A stretch of 64,000 nucleotides of DNA from Bradyrhizobium amphicarpaeae. GTDB taxonomy: Bacteria; Pseudomonadota; Alphaproteobacteria; Rhizobiales; Xanthobacteraceae. Below the pieces are notes generated by a model that worked only from the letters and a program-made list of their open reading frames with translations, had not been told where the DNA came from and made no database searches. A program made the translations under genes and the position numbers. Below are positions 48,590 to 58,962 of the stretch, piece after piece (position 1 is the first letter of the stretch; the number at the start of each line of letters is the position of its first letter). Where the stretch lies: positions 3,936,001 to 4,000,000 of the forward strand of contig NZ_CP029426.2 of the NCBI RefSeq assembly GCF_002266435.3. Reading direction: 5' to 3'.

Positions 48590-51500
48590 TCAGCCCTCGT
48601 CGAGCAGATTGCGTACCTTGGCGGCCAGATCTTCGATCGCAAAGGGTTTGGAAAGCAGGTGCTTGCCGGCATCGAGCATGCCGTTGTGAACGATTGCGTT
48701 GCGCGTGTAGCCGGTGGTGAACAGCACCTTCAGAGCCGGATATCGCTTCGACAGTTCGGCCGCAAGTTCGGCGCCGGTCATGTCGGGCATGACGACGTCG
48801 GTAAACAGCAGATCCGGAACGAGGCCGTCTTCGATCATCCTGATCGCCTCCCTGGCGCTCGCGGCCTCAATGACCGTGTAGCCGAGCTCCCGCAGGCTCT
48901 CGGACGAAATGACGCGGACCCGCTCATCGTCCTCGACGACGAGAATGGTCTCGCTCTGCAGGCTTGCGCCGGGATGCGTCACCTCTCGCGACGATGTCGA
49001 AATTCCCTCGTCACCTGCGAAGCGAGGAAGATAGATCTTCACCGTCGTGCCAACATCGACTTCCGAGTAGACCTTGACGTGACCGCCCGACTGCCGCACG
49101 AAGCCGTAGACTTGGCTGAGGCCGAGGCCGGTGCCCTTGCCCACGACCTTGGTCGTGAAAAACGGATCGAACACCTTTCCCAGCACGTCGGCCGGAATTC
49201 CGGTCCCGTTATCCGTCACGGCAATGAGAACATATTGCCCGGGCGACAATGCATATTCGCTGGCATATTTCCGATCGATCGAGGCGTTGCTGGTTTCTAT
49301 CGTCAGCCGCCCGCCTTTCGGCATGGCATCGCGCGCATTGACCGCAAGATTGATCACGGCGCTTTCCAGTTGGGCCGGATCTGCCTTGACGCGCCAAAGA
49401 CCGGCCGCCAGGACCGCCTCGAGGCGTACAAGCTCGCCGAGCGACCGCTCGAGCAGTTCGCTCATGCCTCCGACCATCTTGTTGATGTCCACGACCTCAG
49501 GCGCAAGAGGCTGCTGGCGCGAGAACGCGAGCAGCCTCTGCGTCAAGGTGGCGGCGCGATTTGCGCCGTCGATTGCGCCTTCGATGAAGCGGTCGACGTT
49601 GACCTCGCCCTTGCCGAGCCGTCGTTTGGCGAGATTCAGGCTGCCGAGGATCACGGCCAGCATGTTGTTGAAGTCGTGCGCGATCCCTCCGGTCAACTGA
49701 CCGACGGCCTCCATCTTCTGGGATTGGCGCAACTGCTCTTCGGCCTTCATGCGTTCGGCAATCTCGTCGGCAACACGTTGCTCCAGGTCGGCATTGAGGG
49801 CCTCGAGCCGCGTCAGGAGCCCGGCGTTGTCGATCGCTGTGGCGGCGTGGCCCGCAATCCCGAGCAACGCGGCCTCGTGCTCTGCCTGGAATCTGCCCGT
49901 CTCGGCATGGCCGAAGAAGAGTCCGCCGAGAACTTCGCCCGACCGCGATATGACAGGGACTGCAAGGTAGGACCGGACCGGAAGATGCCCCTCGGGCATG
50001 CCCTTGTGCGGCGCGTTCCGGCCATAGCGGCCGTCCTGCAGGATGTCGTCGGATCGCACCACCTCCGTCCCCGTGAACGTCGGCTCGAAGACGGCGGTGT
50101 TGCGCGGCATCGGAAAATTCTCGAACGCCGATCGCGGCACGCCGGACAGCGAATAGAGCATGTAGCTGCCGCCGTTCGCGCTGAGAACGTTATAAAAGAA
50201 GGCCCCAAATTGGGCGCCGGTCAGTTCGACGCCGGCATCCGTCACGATCTGCACGATCTTGTCGAGGTTGCGTTCGCGGGCAACCGAGGCTCCCGTATCG
50301 TTCAGGATCCGAAGCTGCCGCTCAGTCTTCTTCTGCGCGGAAATATCCAGAACCGTGCCGATGAACCGGATGGCTTGCCGGTTTGAAAAGATCGCCTGCC
50401 CCGTCGCCGCAATCCAGCGTTCGACCCCGTCTTCGATGCCGATCGTCCGGAATTGGATGTTGTAGCTTTTTGGATTATCGGGAACGAGGGCCGCGGATAC
50501 CGCCGCGTGGGCCCGCTGCCTGTCGTCCGGATGGATGCCCTTCAGGAACGCGCCGTCATAGCTGACTTCGGCGTCCGGCGACAAACCGAACACCTCCTTG
50601 CAGCGGTTGTCCCAACGGAGAATGTCGTTCACGGGATCATAATCCCAGATACCGACACCGGCGGCCTTGTTCGCAAGACTCAGGCGTTCAGCGGCGTCTC
50701 GCGCGGCCTGCTCCGAACGGACCCGCTCGATATGGGCCCACGATCTCTCGGTGACTTCCGACAGCAACGCCAGCTCGCGCGGCGTCCACCGATGTGGGCC
50801 GCTGTGATGAATGGCCATCAGGGCCGTGAGCTGCCCTTCCTTGACCAAGGGCATGCACATCGTCGAGCCTATGCCGATACTCTGAAAAGCGGCCGCTTCC
50901 GTCGGCGCGATCTCCTTCAGATTGTCGTTGATGACGAGCGGCCTGCCGGCACGGAGCTCCCGCACCGCCTTCTCGCCGAAATCGGCCAGGCTGTAGTGGC
51001 CGAGAATATGCATCGCGCCGGAAGCCGCCCAATCCCCGCGGATAGTGAAGCCGTCTTGATCGGGATCCATGTCGGCATAGGCGCAGTTCGAGACCCCGAG
51101 ATGCTCTCCGACCATTCTCGTCGTCACCGCCATCACGCCATCGGCATCGCGAGTCCTGGCCGTCTCCTTGTTGAGAGCGTCCAGGAAAAGCAGACGGATC
51201 TCATTCTCCCGCACGGCCGCTTCGGCACGTCGACGCTCGACGGCAGTTCGCGTGCGCTCGGCGACATCGTGGATGAGCACGAGCTCCTCGGAGCTCCATG
51301 CCCGCGGCTTTGCATTGTTGAGGTAGAGCAGCGCGACGACACCGTCGGGCTCGGAGATCGGCATGTTGACAAATGCGCGAGCGGATATCGCTTCGAGCGC
51401 GGCAGCGCGGTCGCCAACGCGAGGATCTTGCTCCGCGTCGGCACAAATGACCGTCTCGCCGCGCTTCAGATCTTCGATGTAGTTGCCATAGTCGCGGAAA

Positions 51501-51739
51501 TGCAGCACCCCCGCCAGGCTCGAGATTCCGGGCGCGTTCCAGTCACGGGCGATGGTGATGGTCTCGGCCGACGTGTCGACCGTGCCGTAGCCTGCCCGGC
51601 TGACCTTCAGGCTGCGGCCGAGCAGTTCTGCCGCGGCGTAGGCAAGATCGTCAGGGTCGCCGATTTCCCGGATATGGTCGCCAAGGGCAGCCAGGACAGC
51701 ATTGCGATCGGTCGAGTCCTCCCCGGCCGTCGTTGTCAT
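48590..51739 (-). CDS. hybrid sensor histidine kinase (GAF-GAF-PAS-GAF-HK-REC)
   Basis: 1049 residues, no membrane helix, so a cytoplasmic sensor. Order: GAF about 15-170, GAF about 190-340, PAS with PAC about 350-470 ([19 protein letters not shown]), third GAF about 480-640, a coiled linker, HisKA with His688 ([11 protein letters not shown]), HATPase ([36 protein letters not shown]), and a C-terminal receiver with Asp981 ([13 protein letters not shown]). The HDFNN type is common for soluble hybrid kinases. No response-regulator gene is adjacent. ATG 51739 preceded by GGGGGAAAG. Confidence 0.92.
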   Translation of the reverse strand: MTTTAGEDSTDRNAVLAALGDHIREIGDPDDLAYAAAELLGRSLKVSRAGYGTVDTSAETITIARDWNAPGISSLAGVLHFRDYGNYIEDLKRGETVICADAEQDPRVGDRAAALEAISARAFVNMPISEPDGVVALLYLNNAKPRAWSSEELVLIHDVAERTRTAVERRRAEAAVRENEIRLLFLDALNKETARTRDADGVMAVTTRMVGEHLGVSNCAYADMDPDQDGFTIRGDWAASGAMHILGHYSLADFGEKAVRELRAGRPLVINDNLKEIAPTEAAAFQSIGIGSTMCMPLVKEGQLTALMAIHHSGPHRWTPRELALLSEVTERSWAHIERVRSEQAARDAAERLSLANKAAGVGIWDYDPVNDILRWDNRCKEVFGLSPDAEVSYDGAFLKGIHPDDRQRAHAAVSAALVPDNPKSYNIQFRTIGIEDGVERWIAATGQAIFSNRQAIRFIGTVLDISAQKKTERQLRILNDTGASVARERNLDKIVQIVTDAGVELTGAQFGAFFYNVLSANGGSYMLYSLSGVPRSAFENFPMPRNTAVFEPTFTGTEVVRSDDILQDGRYGRNAPHKGMPEGHLPVRSYLAVPVISRSGEVLGGLFFGHAETGRFQAEHEAALLGIAGHAATAIDNAGLLTRLEALNADLEQRVADEIAERMKAEEQLRQSQKMEAVGQLTGGIAHDFNNMLAVILGSLNLAKRRLGKGEVNVDRFIEGAIDGANRAATLTQRLLAFSRQQPLAPEVVDINKMVGGMSELLERSLGELVRLEAVLAAGLWRVKADPAQLESAVINLAVNARDAMPKGGRLTIETSNASIDRKYASEYALSPGQYVLIAVTDNGTGIPADVLGKVFDPFFTTKVVGKGTGLGLSQVYGFVRQSGGHVKVYSEVDVGTTVKIYLPRFAGDEGISTSSREVTHPGASLQSETILVVEDDERVRVISSESLRELGYTVIEAASAREAIRMIEDGLVPDLLFTDVVMPDMTGAELAAELSKRYPALKVLFTTGYTRNAIVHNGMLDAGKHLLSKPFAIEDLAAKVRNLLDEG

Positions 51740-52000
51740 CTTTCCCCCTGACACCTGGTCGTCACCGAATAGCGTTCAAATCAATCTTGCGGCGCCGTTT
51801 CGCTCCACGGCTATGCCTGCGGGAGATGGGCATCCGCGCTCCCTCACAACTCCATGAAGGCATTAAGGTTCCGGCACCCTCGGCGCCTCCGCGTCGCGGT
51901 CCGGCGCGCAGCCGCCTCGTGCTCCGAAGACGCAAAAAAGCGACCACATGCGCTACCGCAAGTTGTGACCGCCTGTCGGGTCGTATAGCGTCAGAACCAA

Positions 52001-53293
52001 GTGCCCCAGATGCGCCAAATGGTCTCGCAATTCGCCCTCGTCCGGTCCCTTTTTCTCCTGGCCTTGCTGTTGTTTCCCGGCGCATTGCACGCCGAAGCAA
52101 CGCCGGCCGAGAAAAACGGCTTTGCCCCCCGACTGACGATCTATCTCGCCAAGGGCGCGCCCGACGCGTGCGGGCCGGGTTGCGACCGCTGGATCGCGAT
52201 CGAGGGCCAGATCGATCAGGACGCGGCGCCCCGCATTCGCCGCTTCCTCGCCGGCGTCAAGGACCTGCAGCGCCCGATCTACCTCCATTCGCCCGGCGGG
52301 AACGTCGAGCAGTCCTATGTGATCGCCCGGCTGCTGCGCAGCCGCAAGGCGATCGCCCGCGTCGGCCGGACGATCGTGACGGCATGCGCCGGGGACACGC
52401 AGTTGGACGCCGCATGCCTGAAGATCAAGAACGGGAACGGCGAGGTCGAGGCTGAACTCACCACCTATCATGCGATGTGCAACTCGGCCTGCGGCTACCT
52501 TTTTCTCGGAGCCACCTCTCGCGAGGTTGCTCCCGATGCCGCGCTGGCGGTGCATAATTCCAGGCTGATCCTCAAGTTTCGAGGCAATCCGCCTCCGGAG
52601 GTGGTTGCCGAAGCGCGGCGTCGCCGGTTAGTCGGCGCCGACCGCGACCGCGCCGCGTTCATTGCGGGGATGGGAATCAGCCGCGAGCTCGATGCGCTGA
52701 TCCGCACCGTGAAATTCGAAAACCTGCACGTGCTGACGCGGCCCGAGCTCTACCGGTTCGGCATAGACACGCGACCGCTGGCCGAGACGATGTGGCGGCT
52801 GGAAAAAGGCACCCCGCCGTTCATCAGCAAGATCGCAGCGGTGAAGAAGGAGAGCGACGCGTCGTTCCGGACCATGGAATGGCGGCTGTATTGCGAAAGC
52901 AGGAAGCGCGTGCCGCTGATGTTCGCGGGCGAGATCGACGAGGCCACCGTCGGGAAAAGCACGGTCCTGATGACGGCGGCCGCCGATCGGACCAAGGAAG
53001 CCGGAGGAACTCCGGTGCGGGCCGGCAAATACGAGATGTGGAGCGGTGCTGTCGATCCTGCCATGGTCACGACGATGCTGGCGTCGCGCACGCTGCAGAT
53101 CCGTGAAAGCAGGCCGATGCAGGACGGCAAGGCGGACACGGCCAGTTTCGAGCTCGACATGACCGGCCTGGTCTCGGTGTGGGCGCAGCTCGGCGCATCG
53201 TGCCCGCCGGCAACGGCCGGAGCGAAGAGCCCGTGGCCGGCGATCCCGTTCCCGAGCGCTGGCGCAACGCCGCCGGCCGCGCCGGCGCCGTAG
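52001..53293 (+). CDS. secreted ClpP/crotonase-fold protein of unknown function
   Basis: 430 residues from GTG 52001; ATGs at 52010 and 52019 are also possible. Signal peptide SLFLLALLLFPGALHAEA. The following domain shows ClpP-like elements: IAIEGQIDQDAAPRIRRFLA, YLHSPGGNVEQSYVIARLLR and TYHAMCNSACGYLFLGAT, where the Ser of CNSAC sits where the ClpP nucleophile normally lies. Several Cys suggest a disulfide-rich periplasmic enzyme or binder. The C-terminal half has no recognised domain and ends in a Pro/Ala-rich tail. Known homologues are annotated only as periplasmic hypothetical proteins. Confidence 0.72.
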   Translation: MPQMRQMVSQFALVRSLFLLALLLFPGALHAEATPAEKNGFAPRLTIYLAKGAPDACGPGCDRWIAIEGQIDQDAAPRIRRFLAGVKDLQRPIYLHSPGGNVEQSYVIARLLRSRKAIARVGRTIVTACAGDTQLDAACLKIKNGNGEVEAELTTYHAMCNSACGYLFLGATSREVAPDAALAVHNSRLILKFRGNPPPEVVAEARRRRLVGADRDRAAFIAGMGISRELDALIRTVKFENLHVLTRPELYRFGIDTRPLAETMWRLEKGTPPFISKIAAVKKESDASFRTMEWRLYCESRKRVPLMFAGEIDEATVGKSTVLMTAAADRTKEAGGTPVRAGKYEMWSGAVDPAMVTTMLASRTLQIRESRPMQDGKADTASFELDMTGLVSVWAQLGASCPPATAGAKSPWPAIPFPSAGATPPAAPAP

Positions 53294-53359
53294 CCGCAGG
53301 GTTGCTTCAGGTTGAGATCGCCCGCCGGATAGTCAGCATCGCCATTAGTAGTCTCCATC

Positions 53360-54145
53360 CTACACCGGCGTGTAGATCACCAGCTTCAGCGCGAGATCGT
53401 CATTGGCCTGAAAGCTGGTGTGCTCGAAATGCAGCACGCCGAGCGTCGGATGCGACATCGTCTTGAGGCCCGAAGACGTGCCGCGGACCTCATGGGCTTC
53501 CCACCATTTGACGAATTCCGGGCTGCCCTGCCGCAGCCGCGTCAGCAATTCCGCGAAGGCGGGATCGCCGGCCCAGACGTCGTGCGTGGCGCGAAACATC
53601 GCGACCATGCGCTTGGCGACGTCCGTCCAACCCGCTCCGTAAGCCCTGCGCGTCTGCTTGTTGGTCATCATCAGCAGCATCGTGTTGCGATCCTGCTCCG
53701 GCAGGCGCCCGAACGCGAAGACCTGCTCGGCGGCCGCGTTCCAGGCCAGCACATCCCAGCGCCGCCCGGTGATATAGGCCGGATGCGGCAAGCTCTCGAC
53801 CAGCCGCTGGATCGGGGGCGGCACGGTCTCGCGGGTGAAAACGCGCTTGTCACCGTCGCGCGCCAGCGCCTTCAGGTGCGCGTGCTCGGTCTTGCTGAGG
53901 CGCAGCGCGCGGGCCAGCGCATCGACAGTCGTGACCGACGGGCTCACCGTGCGGCCCTGCTCCAGGCGGATGTACCAGTCGACGCCGATGCCGGCGAGTT
54001 GCGCAACCTCCTCGCGGCGCAGCCCCGCGGTACGCCGGCGCCCGCCGACCGGAAGGCCGACGGTCTTCGGCGACAGCTTTTCGCGACGGGACCTCAGGAA
54101 GTCGCCGAATTCGACGCGGCGTGGATCGGCCATGATGTCGCTCAC
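53360..54145 (-). CDS. XRE-family regulator with MmyB-like ligand-binding domain
   Basis: 261 residues. Helix-turn-helix at about 15-85 (FLRSRREKLSPKTVGL, RRTAGLRREEVAQLAGIGVD, WYIRLEQGRTV), followed by the MmyB-like PAS-fold domain (RWDVLAWNAAAEQVFAFG). Members are single-component regulators often encoded divergent from the oxidoreductase they control; the MmyB domain binds fatty-acid-like ligands in characterised cases. Here the divergent gene is an alcohol-dehydrogenase-like protein 97 bases away, with a direct-repeat operator candidate between. Confidence 0.9.
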   Translation of the reverse strand: MSDIMADPRRVEFGDFLRSRREKLSPKTVGLPVGGRRRTAGLRREEVAQLAGIGVDWYIRLEQGRTVSPSVTTVDALARALRLSKTEHAHLKALARDGDKRVFTRETVPPPIQRLVESLPHPAYITGRRWDVLAWNAAAEQVFAFGRLPEQDRNTMLLMMTNKQTRRAYGAGWTDVAKRMVAMFRATHDVWAGDPAFAELLTRLRQGSPEFVKWWEAHEVRGTSSGLKTMSHPTLGVLHFEHTSFQANDDLALKLVIYTPV

Positions 54146-54162
54146 GGATGGAGGGCCCCTGC

Positions 54163-54182
54163 AATACTAGGATAATACCAGG
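54163..54182. promoter_or_regulatory. 11-base-period direct repeat, candidate operator
   Basis: AATACTAGG and AATACCAGG separated by two bases, period 11. It is the AT-rich part of the divergent promoter region between the XRE/MmyB regulator and the dehydrogenase gene, so it is the most likely binding site of that regulator. Confidence 0.5.
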
Positions 54183-54242
54183 CCTTCTTGCTCTGTCCAA
54201 GGCGGCGCATAACGGATCCACCCGACTTTGAGGTGAAGATCC

Positions 54243-55322
54243 ATGAAAGCTGCCGTGCTCAAATCCTTCGGTTCGCCGCTGGCGATCGAGACCGTCCCCG
54301 TTCCGGTGCTTGGCACCGGCGAGGTCATCGTCGACATCGTCGCCACCCGCGTGCTGTCCTATATGAACGAGGTTTTTGACGGGACACGCAATTACGCGCT
54401 CGATCTGCCGATCATTCCCGGTCCCGGCGGCATCGGCCGGGTGCGCGCGATCGGCCCGGACGCGACCAGGCTCAACGTCGGCGACTGGGTGTTCTGCGAT
54501 CCAACGGTACGCTCGCGCGATGATGTCGTCGCGCCCGATATCGCCCTCCAGGGGCTCACGGCCGCCGGCCCCGGCGGCATGCGCCTGCAACAGCATTTTC
54601 GCCACGGCTCCTTTGCCGAGCAGATGCGTCTGCCGACAGAGAATGTGAAGCGGCTGGGCGCGATCACGTCCGAGCAGGCAACGCAATGGTGCGCGCTGGG
54701 CACGTTGCTGGTGCCCTATGGCGGCTTTCTGGCCGCAAACCTTCGGCCCGGCGAGACCGTGCTGGTGAGCGGGGCCACCGGCAATTTCGGCAGCGCGGCC
54801 GTCTCGGTCGCGCTGGCGATGGGCGCCGCCTGCGTGGTCATGCCGGGCCGCAACGAGACGATCCTCGCCGACCTTGTCCGCCGGTTCGGCAGCCGCGTGC
54901 AACCGGTCAAGCTTTCAGGCAATGAAGATCACGACCGCGAGGCGATGAAGCGCGCGGCGCCCGGGCCGGTCGATTGCGTGCTCGACATCATGCCGCCCTC
55001 GGTCAACCCGACCGTCGTGCGCGCAGCGATCATGACGGTGCGGCCCTACGGACGCGTCGCGCTGATGGGGGGCGTCGGCATGGCGGGCGGCGCGGGCCTC
55101 GAACTCCCCTACCCCTGGATCATGCGCAACTGCATCAGCATCCACGGCGTCTGGATGTACCCGCCGGATGCCGCGAGCCGGCTGATCGCGCTGGTGGGCG
55201 CGGGGCTGCTCAGGCTGGAGGAGTATCAGACGACGGCGTTCGACCTCGACCATGCCAATGACGCCGTGGCGCACGCCGCGGCCAATGCCGGCCCGTTCAA
55301 GATGACGGTGATCAGGCCTTGA
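54243..55322 (+). CDS. zinc-free medium-chain dehydrogenase/reductase
   Basis: 359 residues, MDR superfamily. The Rossmann motif is VLVSGATGNFGSAAVSVA near residue 175 (GATGNFG), with a quinone-reductase-like N-terminal domain. The Cys and GHE residues that bind catalytic zinc in alcohol dehydrogenases are absent: the equivalent regions read ATRVLSYMNEVF and PGPGGIGRV. So it should be an NAD(P)H-dependent quinone- or enone-type reductase rather than a true alcohol dehydrogenase. Followed by a strong terminator. Probably regulated by the divergent XRE protein. Confidence 0.85.
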   Translation: MKAAVLKSFGSPLAIETVPVPVLGTGEVIVDIVATRVLSYMNEVFDGTRNYALDLPIIPGPGGIGRVRAIGPDATRLNVGDWVFCDPTVRSRDDVVAPDIALQGLTAAGPGGMRLQQHFRHGSFAEQMRLPTENVKRLGAITSEQATQWCALGTLLVPYGGFLAANLRPGETVLVSGATGNFGSAAVSVALAMGAACVVMPGRNETILADLVRRFGSRVQPVKLSGNEDHDREAMKRAAPGPVDCVLDIMPPSVNPTVVRAAIMTVRPYGRVALMGGVGMAGGAGLELPYPWIMRNCISIHGVWMYPPDAASRLIALVGAGLLRLEEYQTTAFDLDHANDAVAHAAANAGPFKMTVIRP

Positions 55323-55331
55323 GGCCCTCAC

Positions 55332-55362
55332 TCGGCGACGAAGCGCCGTCGCCGATTTTTTT
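55332..55362 (+). terminator. rho-independent terminator of the dehydrogenase gene
   Basis: Nine-base perfect stem TCGGCGACG/CGTCGCCGA, six-base loop, then seven T. Starts ten bases after the stop codon. Confidence 0.92.
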
Positions 55363-55418
55363 CGTCAGTCCAACCAGGCACTTGGCTACTGTGCATGGGG
55401 TTGTTTTCGCAAAATTGA

Positions 55419-56120
55419 CTATTCGAGCTCGACCACCTGGCCGTTCGCCAGCGAGACCCGCCGGTCCATGCGGCCGGCCAGCTCCATGTTGTGGGTTGCG
55501 ATCAGCATCGCAACCGAGGTCGCCTTGACCAGCTGCATCAGCGCCTGGAACACGTGATCCGCCGTGTGCGGATCGAGGTTTCCGGTCGGCTCGTCCGCAA
55601 ACAGCACCCGCGGCGCGTTGGCGACCGCGCGCGCGATCGCGACGCGCTGCTGCTCGCCGCCGGACAGCTCGGCCGGGCGATGGGTGATGCGGTCGCCGAG
55701 GCCGAGATAACCCAAAATCTCTTTCGCGCGCTTGACGCTCTCGGACTTCTTCAGGCCGCGGATCATCTGCGGCATCATCACGTTCTCCAGCGCCGAGAAC
55801 TCCGGCAACAGCCGGTGCGACTGGTAGACGAAGCCGATATCGGTGCGGCGGAGCTGGGTGCGCTCGATGTCGGGCAGCTGCGAGGTCGGCGCGCCCGAGA
55901 CATAGACCTCGCCGGAATCGGGCGCTTCCAACAGCCCCGCGATGTGCAGCAGCGTCGACTTGCCCGAACCCGACGGGGCCACCAGCGCCACCGACTGCCC
56001 CGCCCACAGCGCGAGCTTGGCACCGTCCAGGATCGTCAGCGGCACCTCGCCCTGCAAGTACTGCCGCTTTATCTCGTGGAGATAAATGACCGGTACGTCT
56101 TCCGCCCCCTGCTGCTCCAT
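55419..56120 (-). CDS. lolD: lipoprotein-releasing ABC transporter ATPase LolD
   Basis: ATPase of the Lol system that extracts outer-membrane lipoproteins from the inner membrane. 233 residues from ATG 56120 (GAGGGG upstream). Walker [11 protein letters not shown]-loop [20 protein letters not shown] (the [11 protein letters not shown] stretch is typical of LolD), signature LSGGEQQR, Walker [13 protein letters not shown], switch THN. Seven bases after the permease gene, so coupled. Walker A begins APSG rather than GPSG, which is tolerated. Confidence 0.94.
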   Translation of the reverse strand: MEQQGAEDVPVIYLHEIKRQYLQGEVPLTILDGAKLALWAGQSVALVAPSGSGKSTLLHIAGLLEAPDSGEVYVSGAPTSQLPDIERTQLRRTDIGFVYQSHRLLPEFSALENVMMPQMIRGLKKSESVKRAKEILGYLGLGDRITHRPAELSGGEQQRVAIARAVANAPRVLFADEPTGNLDPHTADHVFQALMQLVKATSVAMLIATHNMELAGRMDRRVSLANGQVVELE

Positions 56121-56127
56121 CAACCCC

Positions 56128-57408
56128 TCACTCGTACCGCAGCGCTTCGACGGGATCGAGCCGCGCGGCGCGCCACGACGGATACAGCGTCGCCAGGAAC
56201 GACAGCGTCAGCGCCATGATGACGACGGCCGTGGTCTCGCCAACGTCGATATCGGCGGGCAGTTTCGACAGGAAATAGAGTTCCGGCGAGAACAGCTCGG
56301 TCGAGGTCAGCCAGGACAGGAATTGCCGGATCGATTCGATGTTGAGGCAGATCACGAGGCCGACGATGAAGCCAACCAGCGTGCCGACCACGCCGATCGA
56401 GGCGCCCGTGATCAGGAATATCCGCATGATCGAGCCCTGCGAGGCGCCCATCGTGCGCAGGATCGCGATGTCGCTGCCCTTGTCCTTCACCAGCATGATC
56501 AGGCCGGAGACGATGTTCAGTGCCGCCACCAGCACGATCATGGTCAGGATCAGGAACATCACGTTGCGCTCGACCTGGAGCGCGTTGAAGAACGTCGAGT
56601 TGCGCTGCCGCCAATCGACCAGGAACACCGGTCGCCCGGCAGCCTCCGTCACGGCCTGGCGGAAGGCGACGATCTGGTCGGGATTGGTGGTGAACACCTC
56701 GATCGAGGTGACGTCGTTGCTGCGGTTGAAATAGGCCTGCGCTTCCGCCAGCGGCATGAACACGAAACCGAGATCGTATTCGCTCATGCCGATCTCGAAC
56801 ACCGCGACGATCTTGTACGGCTTGATGCGCGGTGTCGTGCCCATGGGGGTCACCGCGCCTTTCGGCGCCACCAGCGTGATGCTGTCGCCGGCATGCAGCG
56901 ACAGCTGGTCGGCGAGGCGCCGGCCGATCGCGACGCCCTGCCCTTCGTCGAAGCCCTCGAGCGAGCCCTGCTTGATGTTCTTGGCGATCGAGGTGAGGTT
57001 GTTGAGGTCGTCGGAGCGGATGCCGCGCACCAGCACGCCCGAGGCGTTCCACGGCGAGGACGCCAGCGCCTGGCCGTCCACCACGGGCGCGGCGAGCCGG
57101 ATGCCTTTGACCTGGCTGAGGCGGTCGGCGACGTCCTTCCAGTCGGTCAGCGGCGATTCCAGCGGCTGCACCAGGATGTGGCCGTTCAGCCCGAGGATTT
57201 TGTCGAGCAGCTCTTTGCGGAAGCCGTTCATCACGGCCATGACGATGATCAGCGTCGCCACGCCCAGCATGATGCCGAGGAAGGAGAACCCGGCGATGAC
57301 CGAGATGAATCCCTCCTTGCGGCGCGCCCGCAAATAGCGCGCCGACAGCATCCACTCGAATGGCGCGAAAGGCGCGGTTTGCACGGTTTCTGTCATGGTC
57401 TCATCCAT
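56128..57408 (-). CDS. lolC: lipoprotein-releasing permease, LolC/LolE type
   Basis: 426 residues. One N-terminal membrane helix after [20 protein letters not shown], a large periplasmic domain (about 50-270), and three C-terminal helices ending in the FtsX/MacB-type motif [20 protein letters not shown]. Only this one permease lies next to lolD, so the transporter is probably a homodimer of a LolC/E hybrid (LolF type), as in many alphaproteobacteria. ATG at 57396 is an alternative start. proS lies just upstream in the same direction. Confidence 0.92.
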   Translation of the reverse strand: MDETMTETVQTAPFAPFEWMLSARYLRARRKEGFISVIAGFSFLGIMLGVATLIIVMAVMNGFRKELLDKILGLNGHILVQPLESPLTDWKDVADRLSQVKGIRLAAPVVDGQALASSPWNASGVLVRGIRSDDLNNLTSIAKNIKQGSLEGFDEGQGVAIGRRLADQLSLHAGDSITLVAPKGAVTPMGTTPRIKPYKIVAVFEIGMSEYDLGFVFMPLAEAQAYFNRSNDVTSIEVFTTNPDQIVAFRQAVTEAAGRPVFLVDWRQRNSTFFNALQVERNVMFLILTMIVLVAALNIVSGLIMLVKDKGSDIAILRTMGASQGSIMRIFLITGASIGVVGTLVGFIVGLVICLNIESIRQFLSWLTSTELFSPELYFLSKLPADIDVGETTAVVIMALTLSFLATLYPSWRAARLDPVEALRYE

Positions 57409-57498
57409 CGCTCGATAATCCCATGATTCGGGGTCAATTGTGGCCGGATTGGCGGCCGCGATCTCGGGCGATGAACAATATTCAGCCGACCGGCCTTA

Positions 57499-58818
57499 TC
57501 AGCCCACAAGTCTTGCGACCGCGTCCGCAGGCGACATGGTCTCGCGGGAGCCGTCACTGCGCCGCTTGATCTCGACCTTGCCGTCGGCGAGGCCCTTTGG
57601 CCCGATCATGATCTGCCAGGGGATGCCGATAAGGTCGGCGGCGGCAAACTTGGCGCCGGCGCGCTGGTCGGTGTCGTCATAAAGCACGTCGACGCCCTTG
57701 GCCGTGAGCTCGGCGTAAAGCTTCTCGCAGGCCGCATCGACCGCCGCATCGCCCTGCTTGAGGTTGAGGATCGACACGCGGAACGGCGCCACCGCCTCCG
57801 GCCATTTGATGCCGGCATCGTCATGGCAGGCCTCGATGATGGCACCCAACAGCCGCGAGACGCCGACGCCGTAGGAGCCGCCATGGATCGGCACGTCGAC
57901 GCCGTCGGGTCCTGCCACCAGGGCCTTCATCGCGTCGGAATATTTCGTCCCGAAATAGAAGATCTGCCCGACCTCGATGCCGCGGGTGTTCACCCGCTTG
58001 TCCGCCGGCACTTCCTGCTCGAACCGCGCGGAATCGTGAACGTCCTCCGTCGCCGCGTAGACCGAGGTCCATTGCTTGATGATCGGCGTCAGGTCGCTCT
58101 CATAGTCGACGTCCTCGCCTGGCACCGGCAGGTCCAGCACGTCGCGATTGATGAACACGCCGGACTCGCCGGTCTCGGCCAGCACGATGAACTCGTGGCT
58201 GAGATCGCCGCCGATCGGGCCAGTCTCGGCGCGCATCGGGATCGCCTTCAGCCCCATCCGCGCGAAAGTGCGCAAATACGCCACGAACATCTTGTTGTAG
58301 GAGATGCGCGCCGCGGCTTCGTTGAGGTCGAACGAATAGGCGTCCTTCATCAGGAATTCGCGACCGCGCATCACGCCGAAACGCGGACGCTGCTCGTCGC
58401 GGAATTTCCATTGGATATGATAGAGATTCAGCGGAAGGTTCTTGTAGGACTTCACATAGGCGCGGAAGATCTCGGTGATCATTTCCTCGTTGGTCGGCCC
58501 GTACAACAGCTCGCGCTTGTGGCGATCGGCGATGCGCAGCATCTCCGGGCCATAGGCGTCGTAGCGGCCGCTCTCGCGCCAGAGGTCGGCGAGCTGCAGC
58601 GTCGGCATCAGCAGTTCCAGCGCACCGGCGCGGTCCTGCTCCTCGCGCACGATCTGCTCGATCTTCTTCAACACGCGGAAGCCGAGCGGCAGCCAGGCGT
58701 AGATACCCGCCGCCTCCTGCCGGATCATGCCGGCGCGCAGCATCAGCCGGTGCGAGACGATCTCCGCCTCTTTCGGATTTTCCTTCAGGATGGGCAGAAA
58801 GAACCGCGACAACCGCAT
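57499..58818 (-). CDS. proS: prolyl-tRNA synthetase, short form
   Basis: Class II synthetase charging tRNA-Pro. 439 residues from ATG 58818, the alphaproteobacterial short form lacking the editing insertion found in the 570-residue E. coli enzyme. Class II motif 1 region [20 protein letters not shown], motif 2 [23 protein letters not shown] (parts), motif 3 near [14 protein letters not shown], and the C-terminal anticodon domain. Mischarged Ala-tRNA-Pro would need a separate YbaK/ProX-type deacylase elsewhere. ATG 58824 two codons earlier is equally possible. Confidence 0.95.
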   Translation of the reverse strand: MRLSRFFLPILKENPKEAEIVSHRLMLRAGMIRQEAAGIYAWLPLGFRVLKKIEQIVREEQDRAGALELLMPTLQLADLWRESGRYDAYGPEMLRIADRHKRELLYGPTNEEMITEIFRAYVKSYKNLPLNLYHIQWKFRDEQRPRFGVMRGREFLMKDAYSFDLNEAAARISYNKMFVAYLRTFARMGLKAIPMRAETGPIGGDLSHEFIVLAETGESGVFINRDVLDLPVPGEDVDYESDLTPIIKQWTSVYAATEDVHDSARFEQEVPADKRVNTRGIEVGQIFYFGTKYSDAMKALVAGPDGVDVPIHGGSYGVGVSRLLGAIIEACHDDAGIKWPEAVAPFRVSILNLKQGDAAVDAACEKLYAELTAKGVDVLYDDTDQRAGAKFAAADLIGIPWQIMIGPKGLADGKVEIKRRSDGSRETMSPADAVARLVG

Positions 58819-58962
58819 GGTCATACTCTGGGAATCAGTGGTGGGTTGCAGTGAAACCGGATTGAGAGCGAAAACACAAGACCGGGAATGAGGAAAAGCT
58901 GCTAACGCAGCGGAATTCCTGTCATTTTTCCGTTGGACTTGAGGTTCAACCTGAGCTGTGCC

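Noticed and set aside
58925..58962. AGGTTGAACCT palindrome after the CopCD gene as terminator
   Set aside because: Short stem with one-base centre and no T tract.
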